DNA from: Erythrobacter aurantius
GTDB lineage: Bacteria > Pseudomonadota > Alphaproteobacteria > Sphingomonadales > Sphingomonadaceae
Assembly: GCF_023823125.1 (NCBI RefSeq)
Contig: NZ_CP090949.1
Span: 1,884,001 to 1,948,000 of the forward strand
Length of the DNA: 64,000 nt
Direction: 5' to 3'
The translations under genes and the position numbers were made by a program. Position 1 is the stretch's first letter, and every line of letters begins with the position of its first letter. A model generated the notes under the pieces. That model did no database searches. It had not been told where the DNA came from and was given only the letters and a program-made list of their open reading frames with translations. Shown in pieces: positions 45,346-55,241 of the stretch.

Positions 45346-45797
45346 GCGAACACGTGCGACATCAACTGCCCGATCTTGCCGCAATGGACGCATTCGGAGG
45401 CCGCATTGCGGAGCGCTTGGAGCCGGGCGATGTCGTCGCTCTCGAAGGCGGTCTGGGGGCGGGGAAGACAACCCTGTCACGCGCTATCCTTGCAGCCCTG
45501 GGGCATGAAGGCGAGGTCCCTTCGCCTACCTTCACCATCATCGAAACCTATGACGCGCCGCCATTGCGGCTGCCCGTGTTGCATGCCGATTTCTATCGGC
45601 TCGACGATCCGGCGGAGGTCGAGGAACTCGGCCTTGATGATTATCGCGACGGTGCCGCCTTGCTGGCGGAATGGCCCGATCATGCGGGCGGATTTGACCA
45701 TGAACCCGCCTGCCTCACGATTGCGCTCGAAGTTGCGGAACAGGGGCGGATTGCAATTGTGAAACCGGGGCGAGATTGGCTAGGGCGGTTGCCATGA
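45342..45797 (+). CDS. tsaE: tRNA threonylcarbamoyladenosine ATPase TsaE
   Basis: TsaE is an ATPase needed for making t6A37 on tRNAs that read ANN codons. The 151-residue protein has Walker A GGLGAGKTT near residue 36, SPTFTIIETY, and HADFYRLDDPAEVEELGLDDY. A GTG start at 45342 overlaps the divL stop (GTGA), and its stop overlaps the amgK ATG (ATGA). Confidence 0.95.
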   Translation: MSEHVRHQLPDLAAMDAFGGRIAERLEPGDVVALEGGLGAGKTTLSRAILAALGHEGEVPSPTFTIIETYDAPPLRLPVLHADFYRLDDPAEVEELGLDDYRDGAALLAEWPDHAGGFDHEPACLTIALEVAEQGRIAIVKPGRDWLGRLP

Positions 45798-46783
45798 TCG
45801 AAATCCCTGCGGGTCTTACCGAATTCGTTGCGCAGGCAGGCTGGGGCGATGCGGATATCGATCCGATCCCCGGTGATGCCTCGTTCCGTCGCTACTTTCG
45901 CCTGCGCCGTGCTTCGGATGAGACGGCGATGCTGATGCATGCGCCGCCGCCGCACGAAGACCCGGAGCCCTTCCTAAAGGTCGCCGCGTGGCTGAATGAT
46001 TGCGGAATGCGCGCGCCGGAGATTCTCGCCGCCGATCCTGCTTTGGGCTGGGTGCTGACCGAGGATTTCGGCAATGACCGGATGCGTGACTGGCTGGACG
46101 TGAACCCGGCACAGGAAGAAACAGCCTATACTGCGGCAATCGATGCCCTTGTCGAATTGCATCGGCAGCCACCGGGGCCGTTCGCGCCTTACGACATGGA
46201 GACTTACCTGCGCGAGGCACGGCTGTTCATAGAATGGTACACTCCGGCGGTGGGCCTTACCGTGGATGAGGCCGGTTTCGAGGCCGCATGGCGCGAAGTG
46301 CTGGCCCCGCTTGAGGCGCGGCAATCGCCGGGAGTGACGGTGCTGCGCGATTATCACGCCGAAAACATCATGCTGCTGGGCGGCGTGGCGACCGCGCCGC
46401 AGGGGCTGATCGATTTTCAGGACGCGCTGGTCGGCCATCCGGCCTATGATCTGGTGTCGCTGTTGCAGGACGCACGCCGCGACGTCGATCCCGGTTTTGC
46501 CGAGCTGATGCTGGAGCATTATCGCGAACAGGCGGGGCAGTTCGACGAACATTTCATCGGCGATTACGCCACGCTGGGTGCTCAGCGGAACGCCAAGATT
46601 GTCGGTATTTTTACCCGGCTCCACAAACGCGACGGCAAGCCGAAGTATCTGACGATGATCCCGCGCGTGTGGCGCTTGCTCGAAGATGATCTGGCCTATC
46701 CCGCACTGGCTCCTGTGGCGGCGTGGTTTGACGCGAATATCCCGGCGGAACTGCGCCGGACTGGCGGAGGAACAATCGCATGA
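45794..46783 (+). CDS. amgK: N-acetylmuramate/N-acetylglucosamine kinase AmgK
   Basis: AmgK phosphorylates MurNAc at the anomeric carbon in the recycling route that bypasses de novo UDP-MurNAc synthesis and gives natural fosfomycin tolerance. It is an aminoglycoside-phosphotransferase-fold protein of 329 residues: DASFRRYFRLR near residue 31, catalytic LRDYHAENIML near 180, and metal site LIDFQDALVGHPAYDLVSL near 203. The ATG at 45794 lies inside the tsaE stop. murU directly follows, which supports the assignment. Confidence 0.93.
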   Translation: MIEIPAGLTEFVAQAGWGDADIDPIPGDASFRRYFRLRRASDETAMLMHAPPPHEDPEPFLKVAAWLNDCGMRAPEILAADPALGWVLTEDFGNDRMRDWLDVNPAQEETAYTAAIDALVELHRQPPGPFAPYDMETYLREARLFIEWYTPAVGLTVDEAGFEAAWREVLAPLEARQSPGVTVLRDYHAENIMLLGGVATAPQGLIDFQDALVGHPAYDLVSLLQDARRDVDPGFAELMLEHYREQAGQFDEHFIGDYATLGAQRNAKIVGIFTRLHKRDGKPKYLTMIPRVWRLLEDDLAYPALAPVAAWFDANIPAELRRTGGGTIA

Positions 46784-47496
46784 GCACGCTTGCCAGCGAT
46801 ACCGCGATGGTGATGGCCGCGGGGATGGGCAAACGGATGCGACCGCTCACGGCCAGTCAGCCCAAGCCGATGGTGCGCGTCGCGGGCAAGCCGCTGATCG
46901 ATCATGCGCTTGATCGGCTTGCTGATGCGGGCGTCACGCGGGCTGTCGTCAATGTCCATTACCTTGCCGACTCGCTTGAAGCGCATCTGATGGCCCGCGC
47001 CGCGCCCAAGGTGATCATCTCCGACGAACGCGCGGAACTGCTGGAAACGGGCGGCGGCCTGATCAAGGCGCGAGAGCACCTTCCCGAAACATTCTTTTGC
47101 CTGAATGCCGACAACATCTGGCTGGACGGCCCCCGCAACGCCTTCAGCGATCTGTCGCGGCGCTGGGACCCCGAACGGATGGATGCGCTTCTGCTGTTAG
47201 TCAGCCATGCGCGTGCCGCCAATTTCAACGGGCCGGGCGATTTCTACATGGACCCGCATGGCAAGCTTTCGCGCAGGATGCCGGGCAGGATAGCGCCATT
47301 CATCTTCACCGGGATCCAGCTGATTTCCCAGCGGCTTCTGCGCGACGCGCCAGAGGGCAGGTTTTCTACCAACATCCTGTGGGATCGCGCCATCGAGGAG
47401 GGACGGCTTTTTGGGGTTTCCTTTACCGGTCAGTGGTTCGAAGTCGGAACCCCGCAGGCAATCGGCCCGACCGAGGATGCGCTGAAGCGTGGGTGA
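46780..47496 (+). CDS. murU: N-acetylmuramate-1-phosphate uridylyltransferase MurU
   Basis: MurU makes UDP-MurNAc from MurNAc-1-phosphate. The 238-residue nucleotidyltransferase has MVMAAGMGKRMRPLTASQPKPMV near the start (residues 9-31), HYLADSLEAHL, ETGGGLIKAREHL, NADNIWL and GPGDFYMD. The ATG at 46780 overlaps the amgK stop (ATGA); its own stop overlaps the addB start by 8 bases. Confidence 0.93.
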   Translation: MSTLASDTAMVMAAGMGKRMRPLTASQPKPMVRVAGKPLIDHALDRLADAGVTRAVVNVHYLADSLEAHLMARAAPKVIISDERAELLETGGGLIKAREHLPETFFCLNADNIWLDGPRNAFSDLSRRWDPERMDALLLLVSHARAANFNGPGDFYMDPHGKLSRRMPGRIAPFIFTGIQLISQRLLRDAPEGRFSTNILWDRAIEEGRLFGVSFTGQWFEVGTPQAIGPTEDALKRG

Positions 47497-50400
47497 AGGG
47501 CAGAAACCCAAAGTCTATTCCATCGCCGCCCACCGCGGCTTTGCCGATGCGCTGGTGGCCGGGATCGTGCCGCGCTACTCGCAACCTGATGTAGGGCTGG
47601 CCCGGCTAACATTGCTGGTCCCCAGCAGCCGCGCCGCGCGGACCATTTCCGAAGCATTTGTGCGGCACAGTGGCGAAACCGGTCGCGACGGGATGCTGAT
47701 GCCGCGCATGGTCACGGTGGGCGATCTCGATCTGGACGAAGCGCTCGGCGTGCTGCTCGATCCCTTGGGTGCGGATGACATCCCGCCCGCGGTTGATCCG
47801 ACACAGCGTTGGTTCGAACTGGAACGGCTGATCGCGCAGGAGCAAGCGGAACAAAAGGAGCGCCCCTTGCCGGGGGCGGCGCGACTGCGGCTGGCGCGGG
47901 ATCTCGCTCGGACGATGGACCGGTTGCTGGTCGAGGGAAAGGAGCCTGAGGATCTCCTCAAGCCCGGCGTGCTAGACATGTTGGGCGACCTTTCACAGCA
48001 CTGGATCGACTCGCTGAGGCTGTTCGCGCGGGTGCAGGAGCGTTGGCGCGCCCGTCTGGACGAACTGGGCGCTGTCGATGCCGCCACCAGGCGCAACATG
48101 CTGTTTGACCTGGCGGCACGCAGATGGCGTGAAAACCCGCCTTCAACCCCGATTGTCGCAGCCGGTGTGACAAGCGCATCCCCGGCGCTTGCCCGGATGC
48201 TGCGCTCGGTTGCCTATCTGCCGGATAGCGCGGTGATTCTGCCCGACCTCGATCTTTCTCTCAGCGATGAGGCATGGGCCGAACTTGGGCGCGCGGGCGC
48301 TACTCCCGAGCCGGGCGGGGAGGTGTTTGGCCGGAACGACGCGCTGACCCACCCGCAATACCACCTCAAGCTGCTGCTGGAGCGCATGGGTGTCGCCTGC
48401 GGCGAGGTGATGCCCTGGCATCGCAAGGGCATGACCGCGTCCGAACCGGCGCGCAGCAGAGCCATCAGCTCGCTGTTCCTGCCGCCACAAGCCAGCCGGA
48501 CGTGGATCGATCTGGATGCCAAGGATCGCCGCCTTAACGGCGTCCGCCTGATGACGAGCGCGACAGCGGAAGAAGAGGCGCAAGCCATCGCGCTGCTGGT
48601 GCGCGAGGCACTGGAAGAGCCGGAAAAGCGGATCGCGGTGGTGACTGCGGACAGATCGCTTGCCCGGCGGGTGACGCAGCATCTGGCGCGTTGGAACATC
48701 GTTGCCGATGATTCCGCAGGACGCGCGCTTTCGGTAACACCGGCAGGGCGGTTGCTCGGCCTGCTGGCGGAGCTTGCTTCCCATGGGCCGAAACCGGCGG
48801 AATTGATCGCGGCTCTTGCGCATCCCCTGGTGCGATCACCTGATCCCGATTTGCGCCGCGGCTGGCTTTCCGGCCTGCGCCGTTTTGACCGCGAATTGCG
48901 CGGTCCCAGCCCCGCATACGGGCTCGGTCCCCTGCGTGATATCGCGCGCCTAGCCGGGGTTGCGGAGTGGTGGGAAGAGGTCGAGGCAATCGTTGCTCCC
49001 TTGCTGCCGGGCGAAGCGGATATCCGATTGGCCGAGGCCCTCGATCGCCTTGTCGAAGCTTCCGAGCAACTGGCGGGCGATGCGATCTGGTCGCGGGAGG
49101 ATGGACGTGCGCTTGCCGCGATGGTCGAAGATCTGCGGCTGAATGCGCGGCTGCTCGAAACCGCGATTGCGCCGAAGGATCTGGCTCCGGTGCTGCACGA
49201 TGCGATGGAGGAAATCGCGGTGCGGCCACCCTATGGCGGGCATCCTCGCGTCGCGATTTATGGTCTGCTGGAATCACGCATGGCCCGCGCTGATCTGGTG
49301 ATCTGCGGTGCGTTGAACGAAGGAAGTTGGCCGCAAACACCCGGCGGCGATGCTTTGCTTGCTCCCGGAGTGTTGCGGGCGATGGGCGTTCCGGCCTCCG
49401 AGTTCAGAATTGGTCTGGCCGCGCACGATCTCGCCGGGGCACTGGGCGCTCCCCAGGTCGTGCTTAGCCGCGCCTTGCGCGATGCCGACGGGCCGACGCT
49501 GCCGTCGCGGTTCCTGTTGCGGGTCGAGGCCCTGCTGGGCGAGCTAGAGGACGATCACCGCGAAAAGCGCATGCCCGGTCTGATGGCGGCGCTTGATCGC
49601 GAAGCGGAGCGGGCGGAAGATTATCCCCGCCCGATGCCAAGCCCGACTGCGGATCAGCGCAAGGTCAGTATCAGCGCCACCGCGCTCGATCGGTTGCTGG
49701 GCGATCCCTACCAGTTCTACGCCCAGCAAATCCTTGGCTTGAGCAAGCTTGAACCGCTTGCCGCCGATCCCTTTGCCGATCCCGCACTGCGCGGAACTCT
49801 CGTGCATGGCATTCTGGAGCAATGGCACAAGCGACGTATGACCGAGCCCGATCTCGCGATTGGTCCCTTCGCCGCCGGGAAATTCGCCGAAAGCCAGGTC
49901 CACCCGCTGTTCAAGGGGCTGTGGCAACCGAGGCTGATCGCCGCGCTCGAACATTTTGCCGAGATGATCGAAAGGAAAGCCGCCGAAGAAGGCCGCGTGG
50001 TGATTGCGGCAGAGACCAAGGGGGAGATGTCTGTTCGCGGCATCAAGGTGCACGGACGGGCCGACCGGATTGACCGCTTGGCAGACGGGACTCTGGCGAT
50101 TGTCGACTACAAGACAGGCACCGTGCGCAGCGGCAAACAGGTCGAGAAAGGGTTCGCGCTGCAAATGGGCGTACTTGGCCTGATCGCGCGCGACGGCGAA
50201 TTCACCTTCGATAATCGGCCCATTTCCGGCGAACCGGTGGAGTTCGAATATTGGACTTTCGCACGCAAGGACGGCCGGTTCGGCAAGGTGGTTGATCCGA
50301 TCAAGAGGACGAATAGGCAGAGCGGACTTCCCCCGGAGGATTTCCTGCCCAAGCATGAGGAGTTCCTCGCGCGTGCGATTGACCGGTATCTGCTCGGCAG

Positions 50401-50518
50401 CGCGCCCTTCATGGCGAAGGAGAACCCCGATTACCCTGGCTATTCGGATTACGACCAGTTGATGCGGCTTAAGGAATGGATCGTCCGTATGACAGGCGGC
50501 GCTGAGGGCCAGTCATGA
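47489..50518 (+). CDS. addB: Double-strand break repair protein AddB
   Basis: AddB is the second subunit of the AddAB helicase-nuclease, which recombines double-strand ends. At 1009 residues it starts with GTG at 47489 within the last codons of murU. The N-terminal half is helicase-like but its Walker A is absent (LLVPSSRAARTI). The C-terminal nuclease has PD-(D/E)XK residues in LVHGILEQWHK and AIVDYKTGTVRSGKQVEKGFALQM. The iron-sulfur cysteines of Bacillus AddB are not visible. The stop overlaps the addA ATG. Confidence 0.94.
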   Translation: MGEGQKPKVYSIAAHRGFADALVAGIVPRYSQPDVGLARLTLLVPSSRAARTISEAFVRHSGETGRDGMLMPRMVTVGDLDLDEALGVLLDPLGADDIPPAVDPTQRWFELERLIAQEQAEQKERPLPGAARLRLARDLARTMDRLLVEGKEPEDLLKPGVLDMLGDLSQHWIDSLRLFARVQERWRARLDELGAVDAATRRNMLFDLAARRWRENPPSTPIVAAGVTSASPALARMLRSVAYLPDSAVILPDLDLSLSDEAWAELGRAGATPEPGGEVFGRNDALTHPQYHLKLLLERMGVACGEVMPWHRKGMTASEPARSRAISSLFLPPQASRTWIDLDAKDRRLNGVRLMTSATAEEEAQAIALLVREALEEPEKRIAVVTADRSLARRVTQHLARWNIVADDSAGRALSVTPAGRLLGLLAELASHGPKPAELIAALAHPLVRSPDPDLRRGWLSGLRRFDRELRGPSPAYGLGPLRDIARLAGVAEWWEEVEAIVAPLLPGEADIRLAEALDRLVEASEQLAGDAIWSREDGRALAAMVEDLRLNARLLETAIAPKDLAPVLHDAMEEIAVRPPYGGHPRVAIYGLLESRMARADLVICGALNEGSWPQTPGGDALLAPGVLRAMGVPASEFRIGLAAHDLAGALGAPQVVLSRALRDADGPTLPSRFLLRVEALLGELEDDHREKRMPGLMAALDREAERAEDYPRPMPSPTADQRKVSISATALDRLLGDPYQFYAQQILGLSKLEPLAADPFADPALRGTLVHGILEQWHKRRMTEPDLAIGPFAAGKFAESQVHPLFKGLWQPRLIAALEHFAEMIERKAAEEGRVVIAAETKGEMSVRGIKVHGRADRIDRLADGTLAIVDYKTGTVRSGKQVEKGFALQMGVLGLIARDGEFTFDNRPISGEPVEFEYWTFARKDGRFGKVVDPIKRTNRQSGLPPEDFLPKHEEFLARAIDRYLLGSAPFMAKENPDYPGYSDYDQLMRLKEWIVRMTGGAEGQS

Positions 50519-53500
50519 GCGCCAAGGTCTTCCCGCTAAAGGACAAGCAGCTGGCCGCCGCCAATCCGGAAGATAACGTCTGGCTTTCCGCCTCGGCCGG
50601 CACAGGCAAGACTCAGGTTCTTTCGGCGCGGGTGTTGCGCCTGTTGCTGACCCCCGGTGTCGATCCGTCGCAAATCCTGTGCCTTACCTTTACCAAGGCC
50701 GGGGCTGCGGAAATGGCCACAAGGATCAACGAGGTGCTGGCGCGCTGGGTCCGGCTGGAAGAGACCGCGTTGTTCAAGGATCTCGGCAACCTTGGCGCCG
50801 ATCAATCCGCAGCGACCATGGCGCATGCACGTACGCTGTTCGCCAGCGTTATCGATTGTCCCGGCGGGGGCCTTCGGATCGATACAATTCACGCCTTCTC
50901 GCAATGGCTGCTTTCGCGCTTTCCTGAGGAAGCGGGCCTGCTGCCCGGCGCAAGACCAATGGAAGATCGCGACCGGGAAATGCTGGCGCGCGATGTTCTC
51001 GCCGAAATGCTGGACAAGGCCGAGGCTGACGGTGACGAAGCCCTGCTTGGCGCGGTTCGCATGTATTCGCTTGAGAAAGGTCCGAACGCGCTGCTGGGCT
51101 GGCTAATGCGGTGTGCGGGTGCTGCCGACTTGTGGGAAGGGCTCGACGCTTGGCAGCCTCCGATGCAAGCGAGGGTAAACCGCCTGATCAGCATCCCCTC
51201 CGACGCGGATGAGCGTTGGGCCGAGGAATTGCTTCATCCCGACAATTTCCCTGACGGGCATCTGCGTTCAATGTTGCCCCTCATGCAGGCATGGAATGCA
51301 AAGGCTGGGCGTGAGGCTTCGGATTTCATTGCGCATTGGCTGGTCGCCGACGTTTCGCAAAGGGCCGAAATAGTCAGTTCGATCTATGACAGCATCCTCA
51401 AGAAAGACGGCGAGCCGCGTGTCATGGCCAAGCCGACCAAGGCGGAGCCGCGATTGCCGGATTGGCAACAGGCGGTGGCTGAAGCGATGGCAGATTACGA
51501 GGCACGCAGGAGGCTGCTCGCTCTTAGTGATTTTCTCACCCCGGCGCTTGAACTGGGGCGGGCATTCTTCCTGCGTTGGGAGGAAGCCAAGGCTCGCGAA
51601 GGATTGCTCGATTTCGACGACCTGATCCGCAAGGCGGGTACGGTGCTGAAGAACAGCACTGCCGCCGACTGGATCCGTTACAAGCTGGATCGCAGTTTCG
51701 ATCACGTCCTGATCGACGAGGCACAGGACACCAACCGCGCACAATGGGATATCGTTCACGCGGTGATAGACGACTATTTCAGCGGCGAAGGCGCGCGAGG
51801 TGACAAGATCCGCACGATCTTCACCGTTGGCGACTACAAACAGGCGATCTTCGGGTTTCACGGTACCAGCCCGGACAATTTCGAGCGCGCCAAGCAGAAA
51901 GTGCATGCGCGGATCGAGGCGGCAAAGGCAAACGCCGCGGCGATCCGTTCGAACCGTCGCATGCCAACGTGGGAAGACCTGGAACTGGGCCTGTCATACC
52001 GGACATCGCCGGTTGTCCTCGATTTCGTCAATCGCGTGATCGAGATGCTCGGCTTTCCCGCTTTCGGTCTCAAGAAGGCGCCCGAACCTCATGAATCCTC
52101 GACACCGGAACTCGGCGGACTCGTTACGCTGTGGGACCCGGTGACTGTGGCTGACAATGAGGAAGAGGATGACGAAGGACGCGGTCCAGACGCCGGCGAG
52201 AATTCCGATTATCAGCAGGGAGAGGAGCGCGGCTGGCTTCCTAAGCATGACACGGTCCTGGCCGAGAAGATCGCAGATCAGGTCCACCAATGGATTTATG
52301 GACCAGAGCCTTTCGTGCTGGAAAAAGGCAAACGCCGCTATGCGCAGGCGGGCGATGTCATGGTGCTCGTTCGCAGACGTGCGGAGCTTGCGCGCGAAAT
52401 CGTCGCCAAGCTTTATGCCAGGGGCGTGCCTGTCGCAGGGGTGGACCGGTTGCGGCTGGGTGATCCGTTGGCGGTGAAGGACCTGATGGCTGCCTTGCGC
52501 TTTGCCGCGCAGCCTCTGGACGATCTCAGCCTTGCCAATCTGCTTTCATCACCCTTGATCGGCTGGTCTCAGGACGACCTTCTGCAATTCCTTCCCCGGA
52601 AGCCCAAGTCGCGTTTGTGGGAGCATCTGCGCGATCATTCCGATGCCAAGGTCATCGAAACGGTCGACAAGCTGCGCGAACTTCTGGCGCGGGCCGATTT
52701 CGAGACGCCTCAGGCATTGCTCGCATGGTTGCTGACGGGGCCATGGAAGGGGCGCAGGCGGCTGGTCGAGCGGTTGGGGCGCGAGGCCAACGATCCGATC
52801 GACGAACTGGTCAACACGGCTTTCGCCTATCAAAGCGGCCACATTCCCAGCCTAGCCGGCTTTATTGCATGGTTCGACGCTTGCGATGGCGAACTCAAGC
52901 GGGACTCCGACGAGGCAACTGGGCAAGTGCGGGTCATGACGGCCCATGGTTCCAAGGGCTTACAGGCGCCAATTGTCATTCTGGCCGATGCGACCGGCAA
53001 GCCGGGCGAGAGTGCTGATCTTGAACTGGTGGATGATCCATTGGGAACCCTTGGCGAAGAAGCGCGCAAGGTGCCTGTGCCCCCGGTTTCCAAGGATGCG
53101 CGCGCCGGGCGGCTGGCCGAAGCCCATGAAGCGGCCCTTGCGGCAAATCTGCAAGAGCATTGGCGATTGCTCTATGTTGCCATGACCCGCGCAGAGGAAG
53201 CGCTGTTCATCGGCGGCGCGCTGACGGCCAAACAGGCGAAGAGCGGTGTCCCGGAGGACAGCTGGTACGCGCATCTTGAAGCCGCTTTTGACCGGGAACG
53301 GATTGACGACCCGATCTGGCTCGGCCGACGCCAGATTGGCGAATTCCCCCGGTCTGGGGAAATGGAAGACAAACCAGATCGGCAGGAAACGGCCGATCTG
53401 CCGCCGTGGCTGACGCAGCCGATTGGGCCGGAACCTCGCCCGCCACGCCCGCTTGCGCCCAGCAGTGCAGGTGAGGTGCAGGGCAGTGATCCCCCGCTTC

Positions 53501-54057
53501 CCGCCGAAGCCGCAGCCCTTGCTGCGCGGCGCGGGACATTGATCCACCGCATGCTGGAACGCCTGCCCGAAATCGCACCTGCGCTGCGGATGGAGAAGGC
53601 GACAGCATGGCTGGAACGGCAGGCTGGCGACCTTGACGAAGCGGTGCGCGCCGAAATGCTCGAAAGCGCGATTGCGGTTGTCGAACAGCCTGAATTTGCC
53701 GAGATATTCTCACCGTCCGCGCTGGCAGAGGTGCCGCTCGCTGCCACTGTCGGCGGAGTCGTGATCGCAGGGACGGCTGACAGGCTACTGGTTACGGAAA
53801 CCCAAGTCACCGTGGTCGATTTCAAGACGACCCGGCGCCCGCCTGGGCGGATCGAGGATATCCCGGTTTCAACCCTGCGCCAGATGTCAGCCTATGCCGC
53901 GGCCTTGGCGAAGATATATCCCGGTCGCACAATTCGCGCGGCAATCCTTTACACCCATGCGCCAAGCCTGTTCGAAATCCCGGCGGTTACACTTGACCTG
54001 CACAAGGATCGTTTGGGAGAGGCGCAGGAAAGCTATGCCCCCGCAGCTATTGAGTGA
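50515..54057 (+). CDS. addA: Double-strand break repair helicase AddA
   Basis: AddA is the 3'-5' helicase and nuclease of AddAB. It is a UvrD-like protein of 1180 residues: Walker A ASAGTGKTQV (residues 26-35), LTFTKAGAAEMATRI, Walker B LIDEAQDTNRAQW, SNRRMPTW-like and VMTAHGSKGLQAPIVIL motifs, and YVAMTRAEEAL near 885. The C-terminal nuclease motif is VVDFKTTRRPPG. Both nuclease centres of AddA and AddB therefore look intact. The ATG at 50515 overlaps the addB stop by four bases. trxA follows 50 bases later. Confidence 0.95.
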   Translation: MSAKVFPLKDKQLAAANPEDNVWLSASAGTGKTQVLSARVLRLLLTPGVDPSQILCLTFTKAGAAEMATRINEVLARWVRLEETALFKDLGNLGADQSAATMAHARTLFASVIDCPGGGLRIDTIHAFSQWLLSRFPEEAGLLPGARPMEDRDREMLARDVLAEMLDKAEADGDEALLGAVRMYSLEKGPNALLGWLMRCAGAADLWEGLDAWQPPMQARVNRLISIPSDADERWAEELLHPDNFPDGHLRSMLPLMQAWNAKAGREASDFIAHWLVADVSQRAEIVSSIYDSILKKDGEPRVMAKPTKAEPRLPDWQQAVAEAMADYEARRRLLALSDFLTPALELGRAFFLRWEEAKAREGLLDFDDLIRKAGTVLKNSTAADWIRYKLDRSFDHVLIDEAQDTNRAQWDIVHAVIDDYFSGEGARGDKIRTIFTVGDYKQAIFGFHGTSPDNFERAKQKVHARIEAAKANAAAIRSNRRMPTWEDLELGLSYRTSPVVLDFVNRVIEMLGFPAFGLKKAPEPHESSTPELGGLVTLWDPVTVADNEEEDDEGRGPDAGENSDYQQGEERGWLPKHDTVLAEKIADQVHQWIYGPEPFVLEKGKRRYAQAGDVMVLVRRRAELAREIVAKLYARGVPVAGVDRLRLGDPLAVKDLMAALRFAAQPLDDLSLANLLSSPLIGWSQDDLLQFLPRKPKSRLWEHLRDHSDAKVIETVDKLRELLARADFETPQALLAWLLTGPWKGRRRLVERLGREANDPIDELVNTAFAYQSGHIPSLAGFIAWFDACDGELKRDSDEATGQVRVMTAHGSKGLQAPIVILADATGKPGESADLELVDDPLGTLGEEARKVPVPPVSKDARAGRLAEAHEAALAANLQEHWRLLYVAMTRAEEALFIGGALTAKQAKSGVPEDSWYAHLEAAFDRERIDDPIWLGRRQIGEFPRSGEMEDKPDRQETADLPPWLTQPIGPEPRPPRPLAPSSAGEVQGSDPPLPAEAAALAARRGTLIHRMLERLPEIAPALRMEKATAWLERQAGDLDEAVRAEMLESAIAVVEQPEFAEIFSPSALAEVPLAATVGGVVIAGTADRLLVTETQVTVVDFKTTRRPPGRIEDIPVSTLRQMSAYAAALAKIYPGRTIRAAILYTHAPSLFEIPAVTLDLHKDRLGEAQESYAPAAIE

Positions 54058-54107
54058 AACGCGAACCCGCCTAAGTTGGGCGTAAGCAAACTTCAGGAGA
54101 CGCCGAT

Positions 54108-54428
54108 ATGGCAACCGTCAATGTAACCGATGACAGCTTCAAGACCGATGTTCTGGACAGCGACACGCCTGTGCTGGTCGATTTCTGGGCCGATTGGTGC
54201 GGCCCGTGCAAGATGATCGCTCCCGCGCTTGAGGAGATCAGCGAGGAACTGGCAGGTCAGGTGAAGATCGCCAAGATGGACATCATGGAAAACACCGGCA
54301 TTCCCGCCGAAATGGGCGTGCAGTCGATCCCGCTGATGGTGCTGTTCAAGAATGGTCAGCCGGTGGCGCGCAAGGTTGGCGCAGCACCTAAGAGCCAACT
54401 CAAGGGCTGGCTCGAAGGCGAACTTTGA
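54108..54428 (+). CDS. trxA: Thioredoxin
   Basis: A 106-residue thioredoxin with the active site WCGPCK (Cys31, Cys34), VDFWADW before it, and the cis-proline region QSIPLMVLFKNGQPV near 75. It is the general cytoplasmic disulfide reductant. AGGAGA precedes the ATG. It ends the divL-to-addA run, or has its own promoter in the 50-base gap. It converges with the inositol-monophosphatase-family gene at 9 bases. Confidence 0.96.
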   Translation: MATVNVTDDSFKTDVLDSDTPVLVDFWADWCGPCKMIAPALEEISEELAGQVKIAKMDIMENTGIPAEMGVQSIPLMVLFKNGQPVARKVGAAPKSQLKGWLEGEL

Positions 54429-54437
54429 TCGCCGCCG

Positions 54438-55241
54438 TCAGGCCAGAACGCGTCCTACAAATTCGTCCCAGATAGCCGGGCTCGAGGCACCGACCAGGCC
54501 CGGCTTGTCCTGCTCGTCGACGCGGTATTCGCTGCCGTCGAGCCGGGCAGCCTTGCCGCCTGCCTCATTGAGCCACAAGACCCCCGCCGCGTGATCCCAC
54601 GCGAGCGTGCGCTTGAAGCTGGAAACGTCGTTTTCACCCATGGCAAGGCGGGGATACTGTTCCGCGGCGCAGCGCGGGATATCGACCAGCGTGTAATGCG
54701 GGGCGAGCTTTGCATCGACCATCGCGGATTGCTCCGGGGTCAGGAAGATGCGGCTCACCGCGGTGACAGGGCGTTCCTGCCCGGTGGGCCTTGCAGCGAT
54801 GCGTTCGCCGTTGATGAAGGCTCCTTCGCCTGCACGGGCGTGGCACAAGCGGTCTGAATTGGGATCGTAAAGCCAGCCGGCGACCGCCTTTCCTGCGTTA
54901 GCCAGTGCGATGATCATCCCGAACGGCTCCTTGCCCTCGGTGAAATTGGCCGTCCCGTCGAGCGGATCGATGATCCAGCATTGCTGTGACAGGTGATCAA
55001 GCACAGATTTGTCGGCGGCGACCGCTTCTTCGCCCACCACGGCGACACCCGGCGCGAGCTTGGTCAGGGCTTCGGTCAGGAAGGCTTCGACTTCGCGGTC
55101 AACCACGGTGACGGGATCGTCGTCGCCCTTCATCTCGATCTCGCTGTCGGCAAGCGCCCGGAACCGCGGCAGCATTGAGCGTTGCGCTGCAAACCGCATC
55201 AGGTCGAGGATTTCCGCATCCAGCGCGCCTAGTTCACTCAT
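54438..55241 (-). CDS. Inositol-monophosphatase-family phosphatase
   Basis: The 267-residue protein has the metal-dependent phosphatase motifs GEE (VVGEEAVAA), DPLDGTANF and WDHAAGVLWLNEAGG. Sphingomonads use members of this family as histidinol-phosphatase (HisN) as well as for inositol-type substrates; the sequence alone does not decide, so no gene symbol is given. Its ATG at 55241 overlaps the argJ stop (ATGA), so the two are in one operon. Confidence 0.9.
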   Translation of the reverse strand: MSELGALDAEILDLMRFAAQRSMLPRFRALADSEIEMKGDDDPVTVVDREVEAFLTEALTKLAPGVAVVGEEAVAADKSVLDHLSQQCWIIDPLDGTANFTEGKEPFGMIIALANAGKAVAGWLYDPNSDRLCHARAGEGAFINGERIAARPTGQERPVTAVSRIFLTPEQSAMVDAKLAPHYTLVDIPRCAAEQYPRLAMGENDVSSFKRTLAWDHAAGVLWLNEAGGKAARLDGSEYRVDEQDKPGLVGASSPAIWDEFVGRVLA

